Source: Patagioenas fasciata (Eukaryota > Chordata > Aves > Columbiformes > Columbidae). Taken from it: DNA of 64,000 nt. A program made the translations under genes and the position numbers. The notes under the pieces are model-generated. The model was not told the origin of the DNA and searched no databases. It saw only the letters and a list, made by a program, of their open reading frames with translations. Each line of letters begins with the position of its first letter. Position 1 is the stretch's first letter. Below, piece by piece: positions 13,445 to 25,395 of this stretch. The stretch lies in the NCBI RefSeq assembly GCF_037038585.1, contig NC_092525.1, positions 23,518,867 to 23,582,866 on the forward strand, given 5' to 3'.

Positions 13445-16400
13445 CTAGAATGGAAGAAAGCAAAGATGATTCCATGATGACAAATGTCTTAATGGAATTA
13501 GTTGTTTTATATGGACTGACGTTAGGAAAGGTGGAAAAATATAGGAAAGGAAGAGAGTGAACTAGCGAATAGGGCGGATTTGAACTAGAATGCCATCTAC
13601 TCTAGACAGGTATAATCTACACTGGAAATTTCCAGGTTTCTGTTTCCGAGCAAGCTGTGCCTTTTGGACTAAACTCCAGTTTATATGAACTATTGCTTCA
13701 AGCTTCTACTTACGTGCTACTTATTTACCATATGTATGTCTTATTTAAAGTATAGACATGTAAGTAAATCATCCCTGTGAATTTAGGAAGTACAGGTTCC
13801 TAAAAAGAACAGAAAATAAAGACAGTAAATAGGAAGAGAAAAAAGTGATCAAAGCTGGAAGGAGGAGAAAAAGTGCTTTTTCTGGAGATGCTGGTAGCCT
13901 AAATCCTTGCCTTTGGATTTGGGGTCTTTTTTTTACAGAAGACAGGCATACAGGATAGAAGAGCAGTGTAGAGACAGAAACGGAAGAAACACATGAATAC
14001 GGAGCAGTCAGAAGAAATTAAACCACAACTCAGCATGAAAGGTTCTGTCTTGGAACAAGCAGTAACAGTTCCTACAGCTATGCTGGAAATATTTCCCTGC
14101 TTATTCTCCTGGGATTTGGGCACACCAGCTGAAAACCCCTGGGATATCACCAGAAGATCTCCTGGCAGACAACACAGCCCCTCTGGGCTGAGGCCAAATT
14201 TCTCAAGCTTTTTCTCTAGAAACATGAGCTTCTATTAGGTTAAACTCCTTGCTGCCTGACAATACTAACTGCAAGTAAAACTGTCAACAGTATTTTTGTA
14301 ATATTTAAAAAATCTTAGTATTTGCTTCTAACGTTGAGGTATGGCATCTGACAAAACACGCAATGAAGTCGGCAGGCAGAGCACTGCTATTTCTGCTGCC
14401 TTGTGTATGCTTGCTCGCTCTTCCTCAGGAAATCATTTACATTTTTCATAGATCAGGAAATCATTGACTTGTTTCAGAAATACCCCAAGAGCATGCTCTG
14501 TGTACTCAGTAGACTCCCGAAAATACTTTGTCCTTCTTTTGCAGAGTGAAAGCTTGTTTGAGTAGCTAGGTAAGAACTGCAGAAATCCACTCAGATTTTT
14601 TGATTCTTCTGCTCCGGGAAAGCCCTTTTTGTTTGGTTTTGCACCTTGCAGCAGTGGGGCAGATTTGGCCCCTCTCCCCCCAGACAGCTCTCCCGGCACC
14701 GTTCTCCCCCAGCAGAAATAGGCATTGCAGTGATGGGAAGCACTTAACACAGACTCCGGCATTTTAGGAGCCCCCGACTGCCACGGCGGTCCCCGGGGAC
14801 CGCGGGTCGCTGCGGGGCAAAGCCGGGAGACCCCGGGGGTACCGGTGCCCCAGGAACGGCCGCGGGAACCGCTGTGGGGGGCCGGGAGCCGTTCCGTAAG
14901 TGGGGCAGCGCTGCGGAGAAGCCGGGAGCACCGCCGGCTGCCGACGGAAGGCGGCGGGGCAGCGCGCCAGGGGTACCGGCGCCGGCCGAGGGACCGGGGG
15001 TTGCGCTGCAGGGCCCCGGGAGCCCTCCCGTGGTGGCCCCCCAGCCCCAACGCCCACCCACCTGTGTATCGGATGTGAGTCCACGGGCTTTTGTCGCTCT
15101 GAAAAAAAAAAAACAAAACAAAACAAAACAACAAAACCAACAAGAGAAATCCTCGTTACCGCACCTTGCGGGCCCCTCGAAGCTGTCGCTTTCATTTCGC
15201 CACCGGGAGGGGTCTGCGCCTCCGAAAGCGCGGCGGGCAGCCTCAGCTCGCACGGTGGTCAGCTGGCCAGCTCTTTACTTGTTTTTATATCGTTATTATC
15301 ATTATTATACAATACGATTTTAGAGCAGTTCCTAGCCAGTCTGATTTTCAGCCTGGTGCAGAGCCCTCCAGAGCGCAACAAGTAGTGTTGGTCCTGTTTA
15401 GAAAAACATCTCAGTGAACGTAATCGAGTCAGAGCAAGCAATAAGGAAGAACCTCGGGTTCAAAGCCTGTTCTGTGCAATCCCCTCGACTCTGACTTAAA
15501 GCCGGGGATGTCTCTTTGCAGAGCTGGGACCCAGCCGTGCCCCTGCTGTCTCACCCCCTCCCACAAGCACTGAGAGGTGGGTCTGGTTTTACGGTTTTCT
15601 GCACTTTGAGTCAGGCCGTTACTGGATGAGTGTCTCTCAGTGGGTTCCTTAGAATTGCATTAAGATAAGGGTAAAATGAATTTGCATTTTATGAGTAGAA
15701 CAGAAAAAAAGTGAATGCAAATATAGAAGTGTGTATCTTACTGATCAGATATGTGAAACACCAAGCTTCTGTATTAGATTTTTAAATCTGAACTTTGCAT
15801 CTCAAACCCATCTCTCATCTTAACCACAGGAGGCCCAAATCTGCAGTGTCTTCACAACCACAAGTCTTCAGTATTTTACCCGATTAAAGAGTGAAAGGTT
15901 AGCCCCGCTGGTCTGTGTTCTCTTTACCTGTGCCATGGCTTTCCTAAGGGAGAAGGTAGTCTGGTGAGATGCATGTTGGGCTGACTTTCATGTATTTGGC
16001 CTCACATGTTACAGGAGCAGGGCAGCCCCTTCCTTCTGAGCACAGGGAAAGTGTTGGAACAGGGTAGAGAGTGAGCACAGACATGCAAATCTGCAGGTTC
16101 AGTGCTGTGCCCTGGTAAAGACAAGCGGCGGGGAAGGAGTTTGGAGCTAGGCTGCCCTGTGCAGTCTGTGCTGGAGCATGAGGTGGGTGCTGGTCATGGG
16201 AAAGGTCTGCTCTGGCACCCTCTAGTGCTGCCACAGCTGATGCTCTGCTGCTTGCTCCACTGGCAGCGCTGGATCTGACTACCAAATTCAAGCTTGTATT
16301 GCACGCTGGCTCTGGTGGAGCTCTCTCTGCTGACATTACTGATCCTACCCATTGCCTCAGAAGCTGGAGTCTTACACTTACTCTTTTCTTAGGCACCTAA

Positions 16401-19400
16401 GTGCTCAAGCATTTCACTCTTTGGCTCAGACAGCTGGGATTTCCAGGTAGTTTCCCAACAAGACCATAGCTAAGCACAGGACTGCTAAGCTTCTGAGGTC
16501 AAACAACATCCACTGCAATCTGTCTGATCCGGCCACTGCTGGACAGGGTGTACTAAACACAGGCTGAGTGACAAACTTGTAGTAATTGTAAGAATATGAG
16601 CCCTGTTTCCATGAAAGTACATGTTTTACGTATCTCTGCCAGTTATTGTGTGATCTCAGAGCACTTTGCAATTACCCACTGGTAAATTCTGCTGAGGATA
16701 GAACATACTGTAGGACTGGAAGGGCATTTGGGAGCTAGTAACAAAGTCACCCCTCTTTCTCTGTTCTGCCTTCTCACAAGGGTGCCAGAAGGGCTGAGGG
16801 TGGAGAGGTGCTCCTTACTGACTGCATTAGATTTCCCTGTATCATTTACACACATTTCCACATCATTCTTGCCTGTTCTGAATGCCCGAACATGAGGCTT
16901 CCTCCTGTCCGGGACATTGTGTCTACAGCTGTGACATGCGGCAGAAGTTTCAGGAATAGGTTTGTAGTGCACAAAGTGCAAATCTCAGGGGACTGTAGCA
17001 CTTTGTGCTGATTGAGAGGACCATTGTGATCATGTGCATGACTCCCCGTGTCACACAGATTGCAGACAACTGTGCACTGGAAGTGGGTTTTACCTTCTCC
17101 ACCCCAGGAGATATTAGGATTATGGCCATGTCTTCCTTATCTACATTAAATCTCTGCATGGTTACTCCTCCTGCACTTTATCCTCCCCAATTCAGGCAAA
17201 ATCATCCTGCAACAGATCATTAGAAGCCTTTGAATTCCCAACAGCTGCTCCAGGTTTTTACCTCCCATGTGTTTGCCATCAGGGTGGTTTCACACCCTGA
17301 TCAGGCATTTGAGTGGCCTATCCAGGGCCAGATCACAGAATCACAGAATGTTAGGGATTGGAAGGGACCTCGAAAGATCATCCAGTCCAATCCCCCTGCC
17401 GGAGCAGGAACACCTAGATGAGGTTACACAGGAATGTGTCCAGGTGGGTTTGAATGTCTCCAGAGAAGGGGACTCTACAACCTCCCTGGGCAGCCTGTTC
17501 CAGTGCTCTGTCACCCTCACTGAGAAGAAGTTTATTCTCAGATTTAAGTGGAACCTCTTGTGTTCCAGTTTGAACCCATTACCCCTTGTCCTATCATTGG
17601 TTGTCACCGAGAAGAGCCTGGCTCCATCCTTGTGACACTCACCATTCATATATTTGTAAACATTAATAAGGTCAGTTTCCTCTTCTCCAAACTAAAGAGC
17701 CCCAGCTCCCTCAGCCTTTCCTCATAAGGGAGATGCTCCACTCCCTTAATCATCTTTATTGCCCTGTGCTGGACTCTCTCCAGCAGTTCCCTGTCCTTCT
17801 GGAACTGAGGGGCCCAGAACTGGACACAATATTCCAGATGTGGTCTCACCAGGGCAGAGTAGAGGGGGAGGAGAACCTCTCTAGACCTACTGACCGCCCC
17901 CCTTCTAACACACCCCAGATCCCAGCTGCTGTGGCAGGAGGAGACAATTCCAGCAGAAATGGGGACACACAAGTCTTGCAGATGTGAAAACAGGCTATCA
18001 CTACTTCTTTCTTTTTTTTTTTTTTTCCCCAACTGTTGCTCAGCTGGAAATCACAACTGAGGCTTGTTCTTCAGGCAGCACCACGACGGGACCCAGGTCA
18101 CTGTCCTGTTTTGTTAAGAACGATCTGGACTGCAGACTTTCCTGAGTATGTGCCATGTTATTTGTGCTGTTCTTTCACAGAACAGTACAGGGTCGGGTTG
18201 TTTGGTTTGGTTTGGTTTGGTTTTTTTTAGGAGCTGTCAGGTCTATGGAACATAATCAAATATGGTCTTGCTATTAAAGTTAGTGTGGTGCTCTCCAGCC
18301 CTGGGGAGCAGAAGGAGACTTCCCAAGATCAGGGACATCCTCTTTGTTGCTCCCACGGACCAGTACTCCCAGCCTGCCGTTCCAATGCTGCTGACTTCCA
18401 CGAAGTCCATCTCCCTAAATTGTCCCAAAAGTCAGATGGGTAACACTGCCTCTTCTGCAAACATTTATTGGCCACTTCATGGCTATCCTACTGAGCTTTG
18501 TAATTCTGGTGTGATTAAATCCCCCTGTGTACTGCCTGTGAGATCGCTCCTGCACACCATAATGCCGTCAAAACAGGACATCATAGTTATCTGCTTAAAA
18601 TAATAGAAACCGGCTCTGAGCCTGCAGTTAGCAAGTGTTCAAAACTGAAAAGGTCCTCTGGTGACTCCCAGGGCCTGGACTTTTCCTCTGCTGCATTCGC
18701 TGTTTCTCGATCACCCTGTTTCTGTTGTTTGTGTTGAGGAAGGGAAACTCCAGGCATGTACTGTGTCCCCTCCTCAGCAGCTGCTCTCTTGGGTTTGCAA
18801 GGCTCACAGGCAAATCCTCTGGAGGAGGAGGATTTGAATTAACATATTTACAGAAGAGAGAGATACTGAGGGATGAGGAGTCACAACCAGAGTGTGACCC
18901 AGGCGAGGTTTCTGCATCTCGAGCAGTGCGATAGCTTGCCCTTCTCCATTGGCTTCCAGTGCAACTTCTCTCTCCCAAAGCAGTGAAAGGAGAAGAGCAC
19001 TGAACTGAATGAAAAGTGTTATCTTTCAACATGTTTCGGGATCATCATTCTGCAGTTTAATAAGCACTGTGAGACTGAAGTCAGTGAAACTTCTGCAGAG
19101 CATGAGGGTTTTCATTGAACAGCAGAGAACCCAGAGCAGAAGGCCATCCCTCCCTTGCATGGTTACATGCCTGGCTTGCTTCTCTAACAAGTCTAAGTGG
19201 GTTGAAAGAATGAACTCTCTGCTAAGATGAAGCACAACAAGCTCTAAAGTGGTGGATAGTCCTGGAGAAGATGTGGGAGGAGAAGCAGCTGGTGCATAAG
19301 TGGCACAGTGAAAAGTTGTTGGCAGTCCACCAGCCTGCCAATATGTGAAATGTAAAAAATAGAATGATAATCATTAAGGAAAAGGATTAAAAACTTGTGG

Positions 19401-19709
19401 TTTGAATAGGGATAAGCCTAAATGCTTTTTACTTTTCTAAAAAAAAAAAAAAAAAAAGCCCATACAAAACTTTACAGACCAGCAAGCAATGGGTTGAACA
19501 TGGGCTCTTACCTTTGAGGGTTGCAGATAATCTATACCAAGGTAAATCAAGCAGGCAAGCAGTAATATCCACTGAGCAGTCGCGGACACAAGGTGTAACG
19601 TGTTCCTAGCCTGTCCTTTTTGCCAGCTCTTCCACTCATCCTCTGCAGGTTCACTTTTGCAATCCATCTGGTCTTCATTTCTGGGCTCTACGTCTGGTTG
19701 TCCTTCCAT
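13083..19709 (-). CDS. TNFSF4: TNFSF4 (OX40 ligand), complete, 3 coding exons
   Basis: Type II membrane cytokine of the TNF superfamily that binds OX40 (TNFRSF4) on T cells as a trimer. Coding exons are 19512-19709, 15062-15098 and 13083-13444. The phases fit exactly (0, then 1), giving 198 residues; the human protein has 183. Residues 1-36 are a hydrophilic, acidic cytoplasmic tail. Residues about 38-60 form one hydrophobic membrane anchor ([13 protein letters not shown]). Residues about 80-198 are the TNF homology domain, with the OX40L-like core [14 protein letters not shown] and a C-terminal strand [11 protein letters not shown]. Five N-glycosylation sequons (NLT, NGS, NIT, NTT, NLS) and three cysteines lie in the ectodomain. 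The start is the ATG at 19709, with G at -3 and G at +4. The domain resembles OX40L rather than the neighbouring family member GITRL (TNFSF18), and PRDX6 lies nearby as in human. The assignment rests on remembered similarity plus synteny. Confidence 0.87.
15062..15098 (-). CDS. TNFSF4: TNFSF4 coding exon 2 (37-nt microexon)
   Basis: Encodes [12 protein letters not shown] plus the first base of a glycine codon. The acceptor is a long T-rich tract ending CAG|AGC, and the donor is ACAG|GTGGGT. Entry in phase 0 and exit in phase 1 match exons 1 and 3 exactly. A short middle exon between anchor and TNF domain is also the known TNFSF4 layout. The exon lies in a CpG-rich block. Confidence 0.82.
15102..15142 (+). 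repeat. A12 plus (AAAAC)n microsatellite at the TNFSF4 exon 2 acceptor
   Basis: On the minus strand this is the T-rich polypyrimidine tract that ends in the CAG acceptor of TNFSF4 exon 2. Confidence 0.92.
17333..17925 (-). mobile_element. CR1 LINE 3' fragment in TNFSF4 intron 1
   Basis: The 3' end is at left (ATTCTGTGATTCTGTGAT on the minus strand, 17333-17350). The minus strand still reads as CR1 ORF2: [38 protein letters not shown] and [20 protein letters not shown], with a frame break between them. It lies in the same orientation as TNFSF4. The right edge is estimated from where CR1 similarity fades. Confidence 0.93.
18012..18026 (+). repeat. Poly(T) run
   Basis: Fifteen T within a C/T-rich stretch, about 85 bp beyond the 5' limit of the intronic CR1. 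Confidence 0.88.
18198..18228 (+). repeat. (TTTGG)n microsatellite
   Basis: About four TTTGG units followed by T8. Confidence 0.88.
19439..19457 (+). repeat. Poly(A) run in TNFSF4 intron 1
   Basis: About nineteen A, 55 bp inside the intron from the exon 1 donor. Confidence 0.9.
19512..19709 (-). CDS. TNFSF4: TNFSF4 coding exon 1 (cytoplasmic tail and membrane anchor)
   Basis: Encodes residues 1-66, from [10 protein letters not shown] to LQPSK. The donor AAG|GTAAGA sits at 19511 and leaves phase 0. The reading frame stays open upstream of the ATG, but the only good start context is at 19709 (GAGATGG). Confidence 0.85.
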
Positions 19710-19888
19710 CTCAGCCAAGCTGCCAGCAGCTGCTGGGGACAGGGCCAGGAGCACAGCAGGAGCCTGGAGGAGCAGGGGACAGATGAGCTCCTGTCCAAAG
19801 AGCAGAGGTGAAGAAAGTATCTTCAGGAGGCTGCTTTATGCACACAGAGAAGCAGGCGGGGGAACTTCTTTGTGACTAATCTGAATTT

Positions 19889-19944
19889 CCCCTTCCTTCC
19901 TTCCTTTCTTTCTTTTTTTTTTTTTTTTCCTTTTTGTGTGTGTG
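19889..19944 (+). repeat. (CCTT/CTTT)n, T16 and (GT)n tract
   Basis: Compound pyrimidine microsatellite about 180 bp upstream of the TNFSF4 start codon, so possibly in or near its promoter. Confidence 0.9.
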
Positions 19945-22900
19945 AATGTGGGGGCTGATTTATTGCATCCCAGTTCAGTTTTGAGTAAGGGCCTTTGAAA
20001 GTATATGTGTTTATGTCTTTCATACCTTCAGCTGTGGATATCTTGATATGTGACGTTTCCAACAATAGCTAAGAGTTGGGTGGACAGTGCTTGTCTTCAC
20101 TCCGTCTTTTGTCAGTAAAAGTTCTCATCTTTTTGTTCAGCCTCTTGTTGGGGGGTTTACTGGGTTTACAGGGCTGGCTCCCTCCCTTGTTAGCAGCATA
20201 CAATGCTCCTGAAATCTCTTTTCTGTAAAGAAGCAATTAGGAAGGGATGTGGGACAGGTGAACGGCAAAAAGAACTGGAGGGAAACTACGCACTTACCAT
20301 TTCTCTTTGTCTTCTGGCTTTAAAGCCATGGGATGCTGCATGAAGGCTAGGAGGGAGAAGATGGAGAACTGCTCAGGGAACATCCCTTTTTGCACCCACT
20401 GAAACCTGCAGTCCAGGGAATGCATTTGGAGGAGCATCCCTGGCCACCCAGGCTTCCCTCTTGAAAGAGGACTGCCTGTCCCTTGAGACACCAGCACATC
20501 CCCTTCACTTGGTCTCCTTGTGACATTTGCTCGTGACATACAAAGCTGCTAAATGTCACTTGTCTGCAGCAGGGACCATCTCCTGTGCTTATTTTGGGTG
20601 ACAGGCTTTGTATTGTTTTGAGGGGCAGTCCAGCGCTGCTCTTTCTGCTGCTCTTTTAGCCAGAAGTTTTTTCTGTTGTAAATCAGCATGTCATGACTGA
20701 AGTTAGGTGCTGCCTCCTCCCAGTGAGGATGAAATCCATTGGGAGAGTTATTGTCTGTCTTTCAGGGATGAGTTGTCAGAAAGTTTCCCTTCTCCAAAAT
20801 GTGCTCTCTCAACCTGTCACGACAAACACGTATTCTGCAAGAGTAATGTTCTTTCATGTGTTTTTCCATCAATGCAAGGATATTTCCTATAAACATAAAC
20901 CAAACAAAGGGGGCAGTATGGCAGCTGGATAAGCAGCCTGCTGTGAGGACACCCCACCCTCACTACCCTCATTCTTGAAAAATAACCTTGAGTTGCTGGT
21001 AGCTGGTGGATTGAATCAGGAATACACTCTAGTGTTTATTTCAAGAGCAAACCAAAAGTAATGGAAACCTACTGAAGAAAGTTCAGCTTTCACATTTCCC
21101 ATTCACTCTTGAGTACATGGAAATTCTTGTTCTGCTTTTGCTGGTTGCCACTCACTGGTGTCTCCTGGAGCCCCCAGCTGAGCACCAGCCCAATAAGAGG
21201 TCCCGGGAACAACCCCATAATCCTCTGTCCTTGTCCAGAAATGTGACAGGACCTGCAACAAGGAGAGTTTGTGCTGCCTCTGAGGGGTTCCCTCTGATTT
21301 AGAGCATGAGTTTGGAGGCAGGACTTTGACACCTGGCAGTCACACTGCCCCTGAGAGCCTGGGTGGCCCTGCACCAAGCTCAGCATCAGCTGTGACCAGC
21401 CTCGGGCTTGTCCAAACCTTGCAGAGTAGCAAAGTGATACCTTGGGGTGCTGCGGTGGCCTGATGAGTGTGGGGGCATGTGGAGAAGGAGATTGGTTCTG
21501 TGGATCTTCAATGTCCTGCCACGTCTAGGTGTTTGCGTAACAGGTCCCCAGAAAAACATTCACCCTACTTGTGGCCCTGGTGTCCATCCATAAGGGGTTT
21601 GGTGGCAGGGGTGAGCCCAGAGACACTCTGGAGATGAAGAAATCTCAAAGGTGGCTTCAGAGCAGCTTTCTGGTGGGGAACTAATCCAGCTGTGCGTTCT
21701 TCCCCCATGGGTGGGGGGGTCTCGCCTCCTGCAGTGCCAACAGATAGCAGTTGTGGCTGGGAAGCTGGGACCCAGCTGTCCCGAATCAGCAGAAAAGGCA
21801 GAACAGGCTCAGGGACGGCTGTGTGATGCCTAAGCAAGTGCCTCTTCATGCCCAGAGGTTCTTGCTATGGGGATGTCTCGGCAGTGTGTCCCCAGACCCC
21901 CATAGCCTGCAGCCCCCATGGCTGGAGCTGCAGCTGAAGCAGGCGGGCACGGAGCAGGGCTGTGGGGCCAGGGCTGCCCCATACCTGCCTTCCTACCTGC
22001 AGCAAGAGCCGGCAGTCAGTGTCTGCAGAGGCAGCCAGCTACAGGTCTTGCACAGCCTACCAGCAAACTTGTCAGGGTGTTGGTGGGGAATCACAGAATA
22101 AGAGAATGCAATCGTCATGCCACAGCTGCTTTCCTGGAAGAGCAGGCATTGCTGTGTCTCAGAGCAGCTCCATTGAGCACAAGCAGCCTGGGCTGTTATG
22201 CCCTTGGTGCTCCCTTCCTGCTCTCTCCAGGAAAGGAAACCTGGTTTTGCTGTTTGCTGTTTAGTTTCTACAAAAATGGCAGGATGCTGAGCTAAAATGT
22301 TCCAAACTCATGTGATCCTGTAAGTCTCACATTTTGAGGATGTGCCTTTGAACCAGACATGAGCTCTCACCCATCTCCCTCCAGACTCTGGATCTTGCAC
22401 TGGTTTTGTTTCTAAAACTCTAAAAAAAAAATGTGGGTGGAAGTTGTTCATATGTATTTCTGAAATTGCCTCGTCATTTCTGTACACCCCCAGTGCAAGT
22501 GTCGCTCAGCCTGGGTTAACAATACCGGTAGCACTGAAGATCGAAAGCTACATTTCAAGTAATGTATCTGGCATTGTGTCCGAAACAGGAAAGAGGACAG
22601 CTCATTCAGAGGCATCATAACACCTATGCACAGACTGTCTTTCGCAGTTTTAATTGCCTTCAGCTCGTCCTCCTGCCCTGCATACGAAAACCCAAGTGCA
22701 TGCATGCTGCCCAGCAGAAGCAGAGCTGTTTGAGTGATTATTGATGGTTTGTTGTCAAAATGCACAGATAAACCTTGTCCTCTTGGGACCTGCCCTTGTG
22801 CAATGTGATCTTCACCTTGGGGATCCTCTGGCAAGCCAAGCAGGAATGTGGACACACTCACGGGTCTGATCTGGCCTCTCAGTTCTTCCCTGTAGTATTT

Positions 22901-25355
22901 TCCTGTAATTTAAAAGTTTGGCTTCCATTTGGAATAAATTACTAAGAGAGCAGTGCTGTTGCTCTCATTGTTTCAGTCAAGTAATACATGGTTATTTAGT
23001 TTCCACCAAGGTTGTCTTTGCCTTGAGAATAACAGGTCGCATGGTTTGGTTTAGTAAAACAATGAGAACTAGCAAAGGAAGCCTCACAGTTATGTAAGAG
23101 GGAGGAAAAAGCAAAGTGTTACAAAGGCAAGATTTTAATCCATGTCCTGCTGGTCAGCATATGCCTCAGCTATTGCCATTTAATGTTTCTGTCCACTTCA
23201 GAAATAAAATATTATTAAACCAGAATTATTTTTCAAAATCAAGGAATTCTGTCTAACAAGTGTGTGGACTTGTCCTTCAGTGTCTCAGAACCACATGATC
23301 TCTCTCTCACTCTTGATTTTACTTCCATGTGGTTTTTTTTCCTACTCTTTGGCTCATGTGTGTGTCAAGAATTTCTGCCAGCAGAGGCACTGAGCCAGTA
23401 GGAAGGAGTTTATGTTAGGCTACTTCTGGCAGCGTAAAACAGAGAAGGAAATTGTGAATACACTGTGAGATGACAAATAAAAATATTGACATTTATGTGG
23501 AGCCAGGATTTTGTGGGGAGATCCCAAAAGAGGATCATCAGCACTGGGGTAATCCCTCTGTACCTCATCCCAAAGTACTGTGCAGGGATTTTTCTGAGCT
23601 AGATGCAGCAGCTGGTAGTTCCTCACTGCTGTATGCAGAGTCCTTTTCCCTGGCTGTCACAGTCCTTGGGTCAAGAGAAGGCTTTTTTCCAAGAGGACTC
23701 AATGCTAAGCTCCAGCTGCGCTGGGCACAGCGAAGCCAGGTGGGATTGGACCTGCCCCTCTGACAGTGCTGGTGGCTTTTCTTGGTTCTTACGGGCTGCA
23801 GTGTGCCCAGCGCCCCAGGACAGGACACGTGGCATCTGTAAGCGTGCACATGACCAGGGAAGGGCAGTACATTAATGGCAGTTTTTATCAGCAGCATTGT
23901 GGTGTTCAGCACAGCCCCGGTGGGCAGCCGGGCAGACCTCCCAGCAAGCCCAAGTCAGACTTCCCTCAGCTGGCAGCCATCACATTTCACACCAGAGCTG
24001 TTAGGTTTCCAAATGTCAGCTGCAGCCCCCTTTTTGACGTGATGGGAGATCTTCCGTTGCTGGCAGTGATCTTTGCCCTGAGCGTTATCTTTTTCCAGTG
24101 AGCCCCTGTGGACTGTGCATTTTGTTCCTCAGAGTGGCCGTCATTAACCACAGTATCAGCTGAGTGGGCAGGGGTTAAGTGTTCGCTGTGGCAGTTTTAA
24201 AAGGTCAAGGTGAACTTATTCATATCAATCTCCCTTCCTTCTCCTCAGTAGCTGCTTCAGTCAGAAATCCCACCATACCCTACTACCGTAACATATCAGG
24301 AGACAAAAATCAAATGCATCTTTTGCCATTCTTCTGGTAAACAACAATCTAAGGAAAAAATGAAATAATTATACAGTGACATTCAGAAATGCTGATGGTC
24401 TCACAGACCCCCTCATCTCAGCCAGCATCATTCCTGCAATGTTAGAAACCCCTAGGAGGGAACATGAAGCTGGCGATACTCCTCACACAGCTCTGCTCTG
24501 GGTTAAGTGGTTTCTCTTGCCTATCTGTCACTGTCATCATCAACCCGTCTGCTTCCCCTCATCACCCCCATGGGAGCTTTTTTGGCCAGCAAAAATGCTC
24601 CCAAAGTCATCCCTCCTGAAAATAGGGGTTTATTGCACCTCCTGCTTATTTCTGCAGGTCTCTAACCTGTTCACTTATTTTAAACATGATGATAGGAATT
24701 GTGAGCAGGTTTTGGGGCAAGATTTGCAGGTACAACCTCTTATTAGCATTATTATAGCAGCTCCCTTAAACAGCTAGAGTGAAGCATGAGCAGATGGGTG
24801 GTGGGCAAGCAGAGACTACAGTAAGGAGAGGAAGGATTAAGAGCTGGTGACTTTTCCAGGAAAGAGGCTGGAGATTGCAACATCTCTGTCTGCAAATCCC
24901 AGCCTCTACCATGTGTCCCTCTATCTTGGGGCAACTTGTGCGTTTTAAACAGTGGTGATGGCCTTACATTTACTTAAAACTGTTGTATTAAGGAGATGGA
25001 GAAGGATTAGACATCATTCCTGACCCACCCAAACCCAGTGAGAAAGACTTGCATGCAGTACCATTTCCTACTTGATGGGTCACTTCATCCCTTTGCAGGT
25101 GTTTTATTGGGATGAGAGGCTCATTCTTTTCTAATGAGGATGCTTGCAATACCACTTTACCATCAGCTTCATCAGCAAAGATTTACCCATTAGTTATGGA
25201 ACTCCAGAGACTGAATCAAGATCTGGTGTCAACACAAATACATTGACCAGCATGATGCTTTAGAGCACCTCATGGACAATATGAACCCTTCCCCTTTCTT
25301 GTTTTCACATTTTTAACAGCTGTCAGGTTAAACTTCTGGCTAAATTGTTTCCTTC

Positions 25356-25395
25356 ACTAAACACTTCTTAAAGCTAAACTAAACACTTCTTAAAG
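25356..25395 (+). repeat. 18-bp direct repeat, period 22
   Basis: ACTAAACACTTCTTAAAG occurs at 25356-25373 and again at 25378-25395. Confidence 0.88.

Larger units (their letters stand above)
14756..15258. other. Intragenic CpG island around TNFSF4 exon 2
   Basis: About 500 bp of CpG-dense sequence, sharply bounded, containing the 37-nt TNFSF4 exon 2. No separate gene is recognised in it on either strand. It may be an alternative or unannotated promoter, or just a GC-rich island. Confidence 0.65.
15143..19438 (-). other. TNFSF4 intron 1, remainder
   Basis: Apart from the CR1 (17333-17925) and two simple repeats, nothing is recognised. The minus-strand open frames at 16426-17159 have no matching splice sites or family motifs. 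Confidence 0.6.

Noticed and set aside
13445-13475. ATG at 13475 as a start for the TNF-domain exon
   Set aside because: It lies upstream of a good TTCTAG acceptor, and the spliced form with a membrane anchor fits the family.
14433-15253. Long minus-strand frames over the CpG island
   Set aside because: They read straight through the TNFSF4 exon 2 splice sites; only 37 nt are coding.
16426-17223. Frames on both strands that might be a second TNF-family relic
   Set aside because: No TNF-domain strand pattern and no usable acceptor or donor sites.
22448-22861. 137-codon minus-strand frame that looked partly protein-like
   Set aside because: No recognisable family, no convincing splice sites, and a frame of this length is expected several times by chance in 64 kb.
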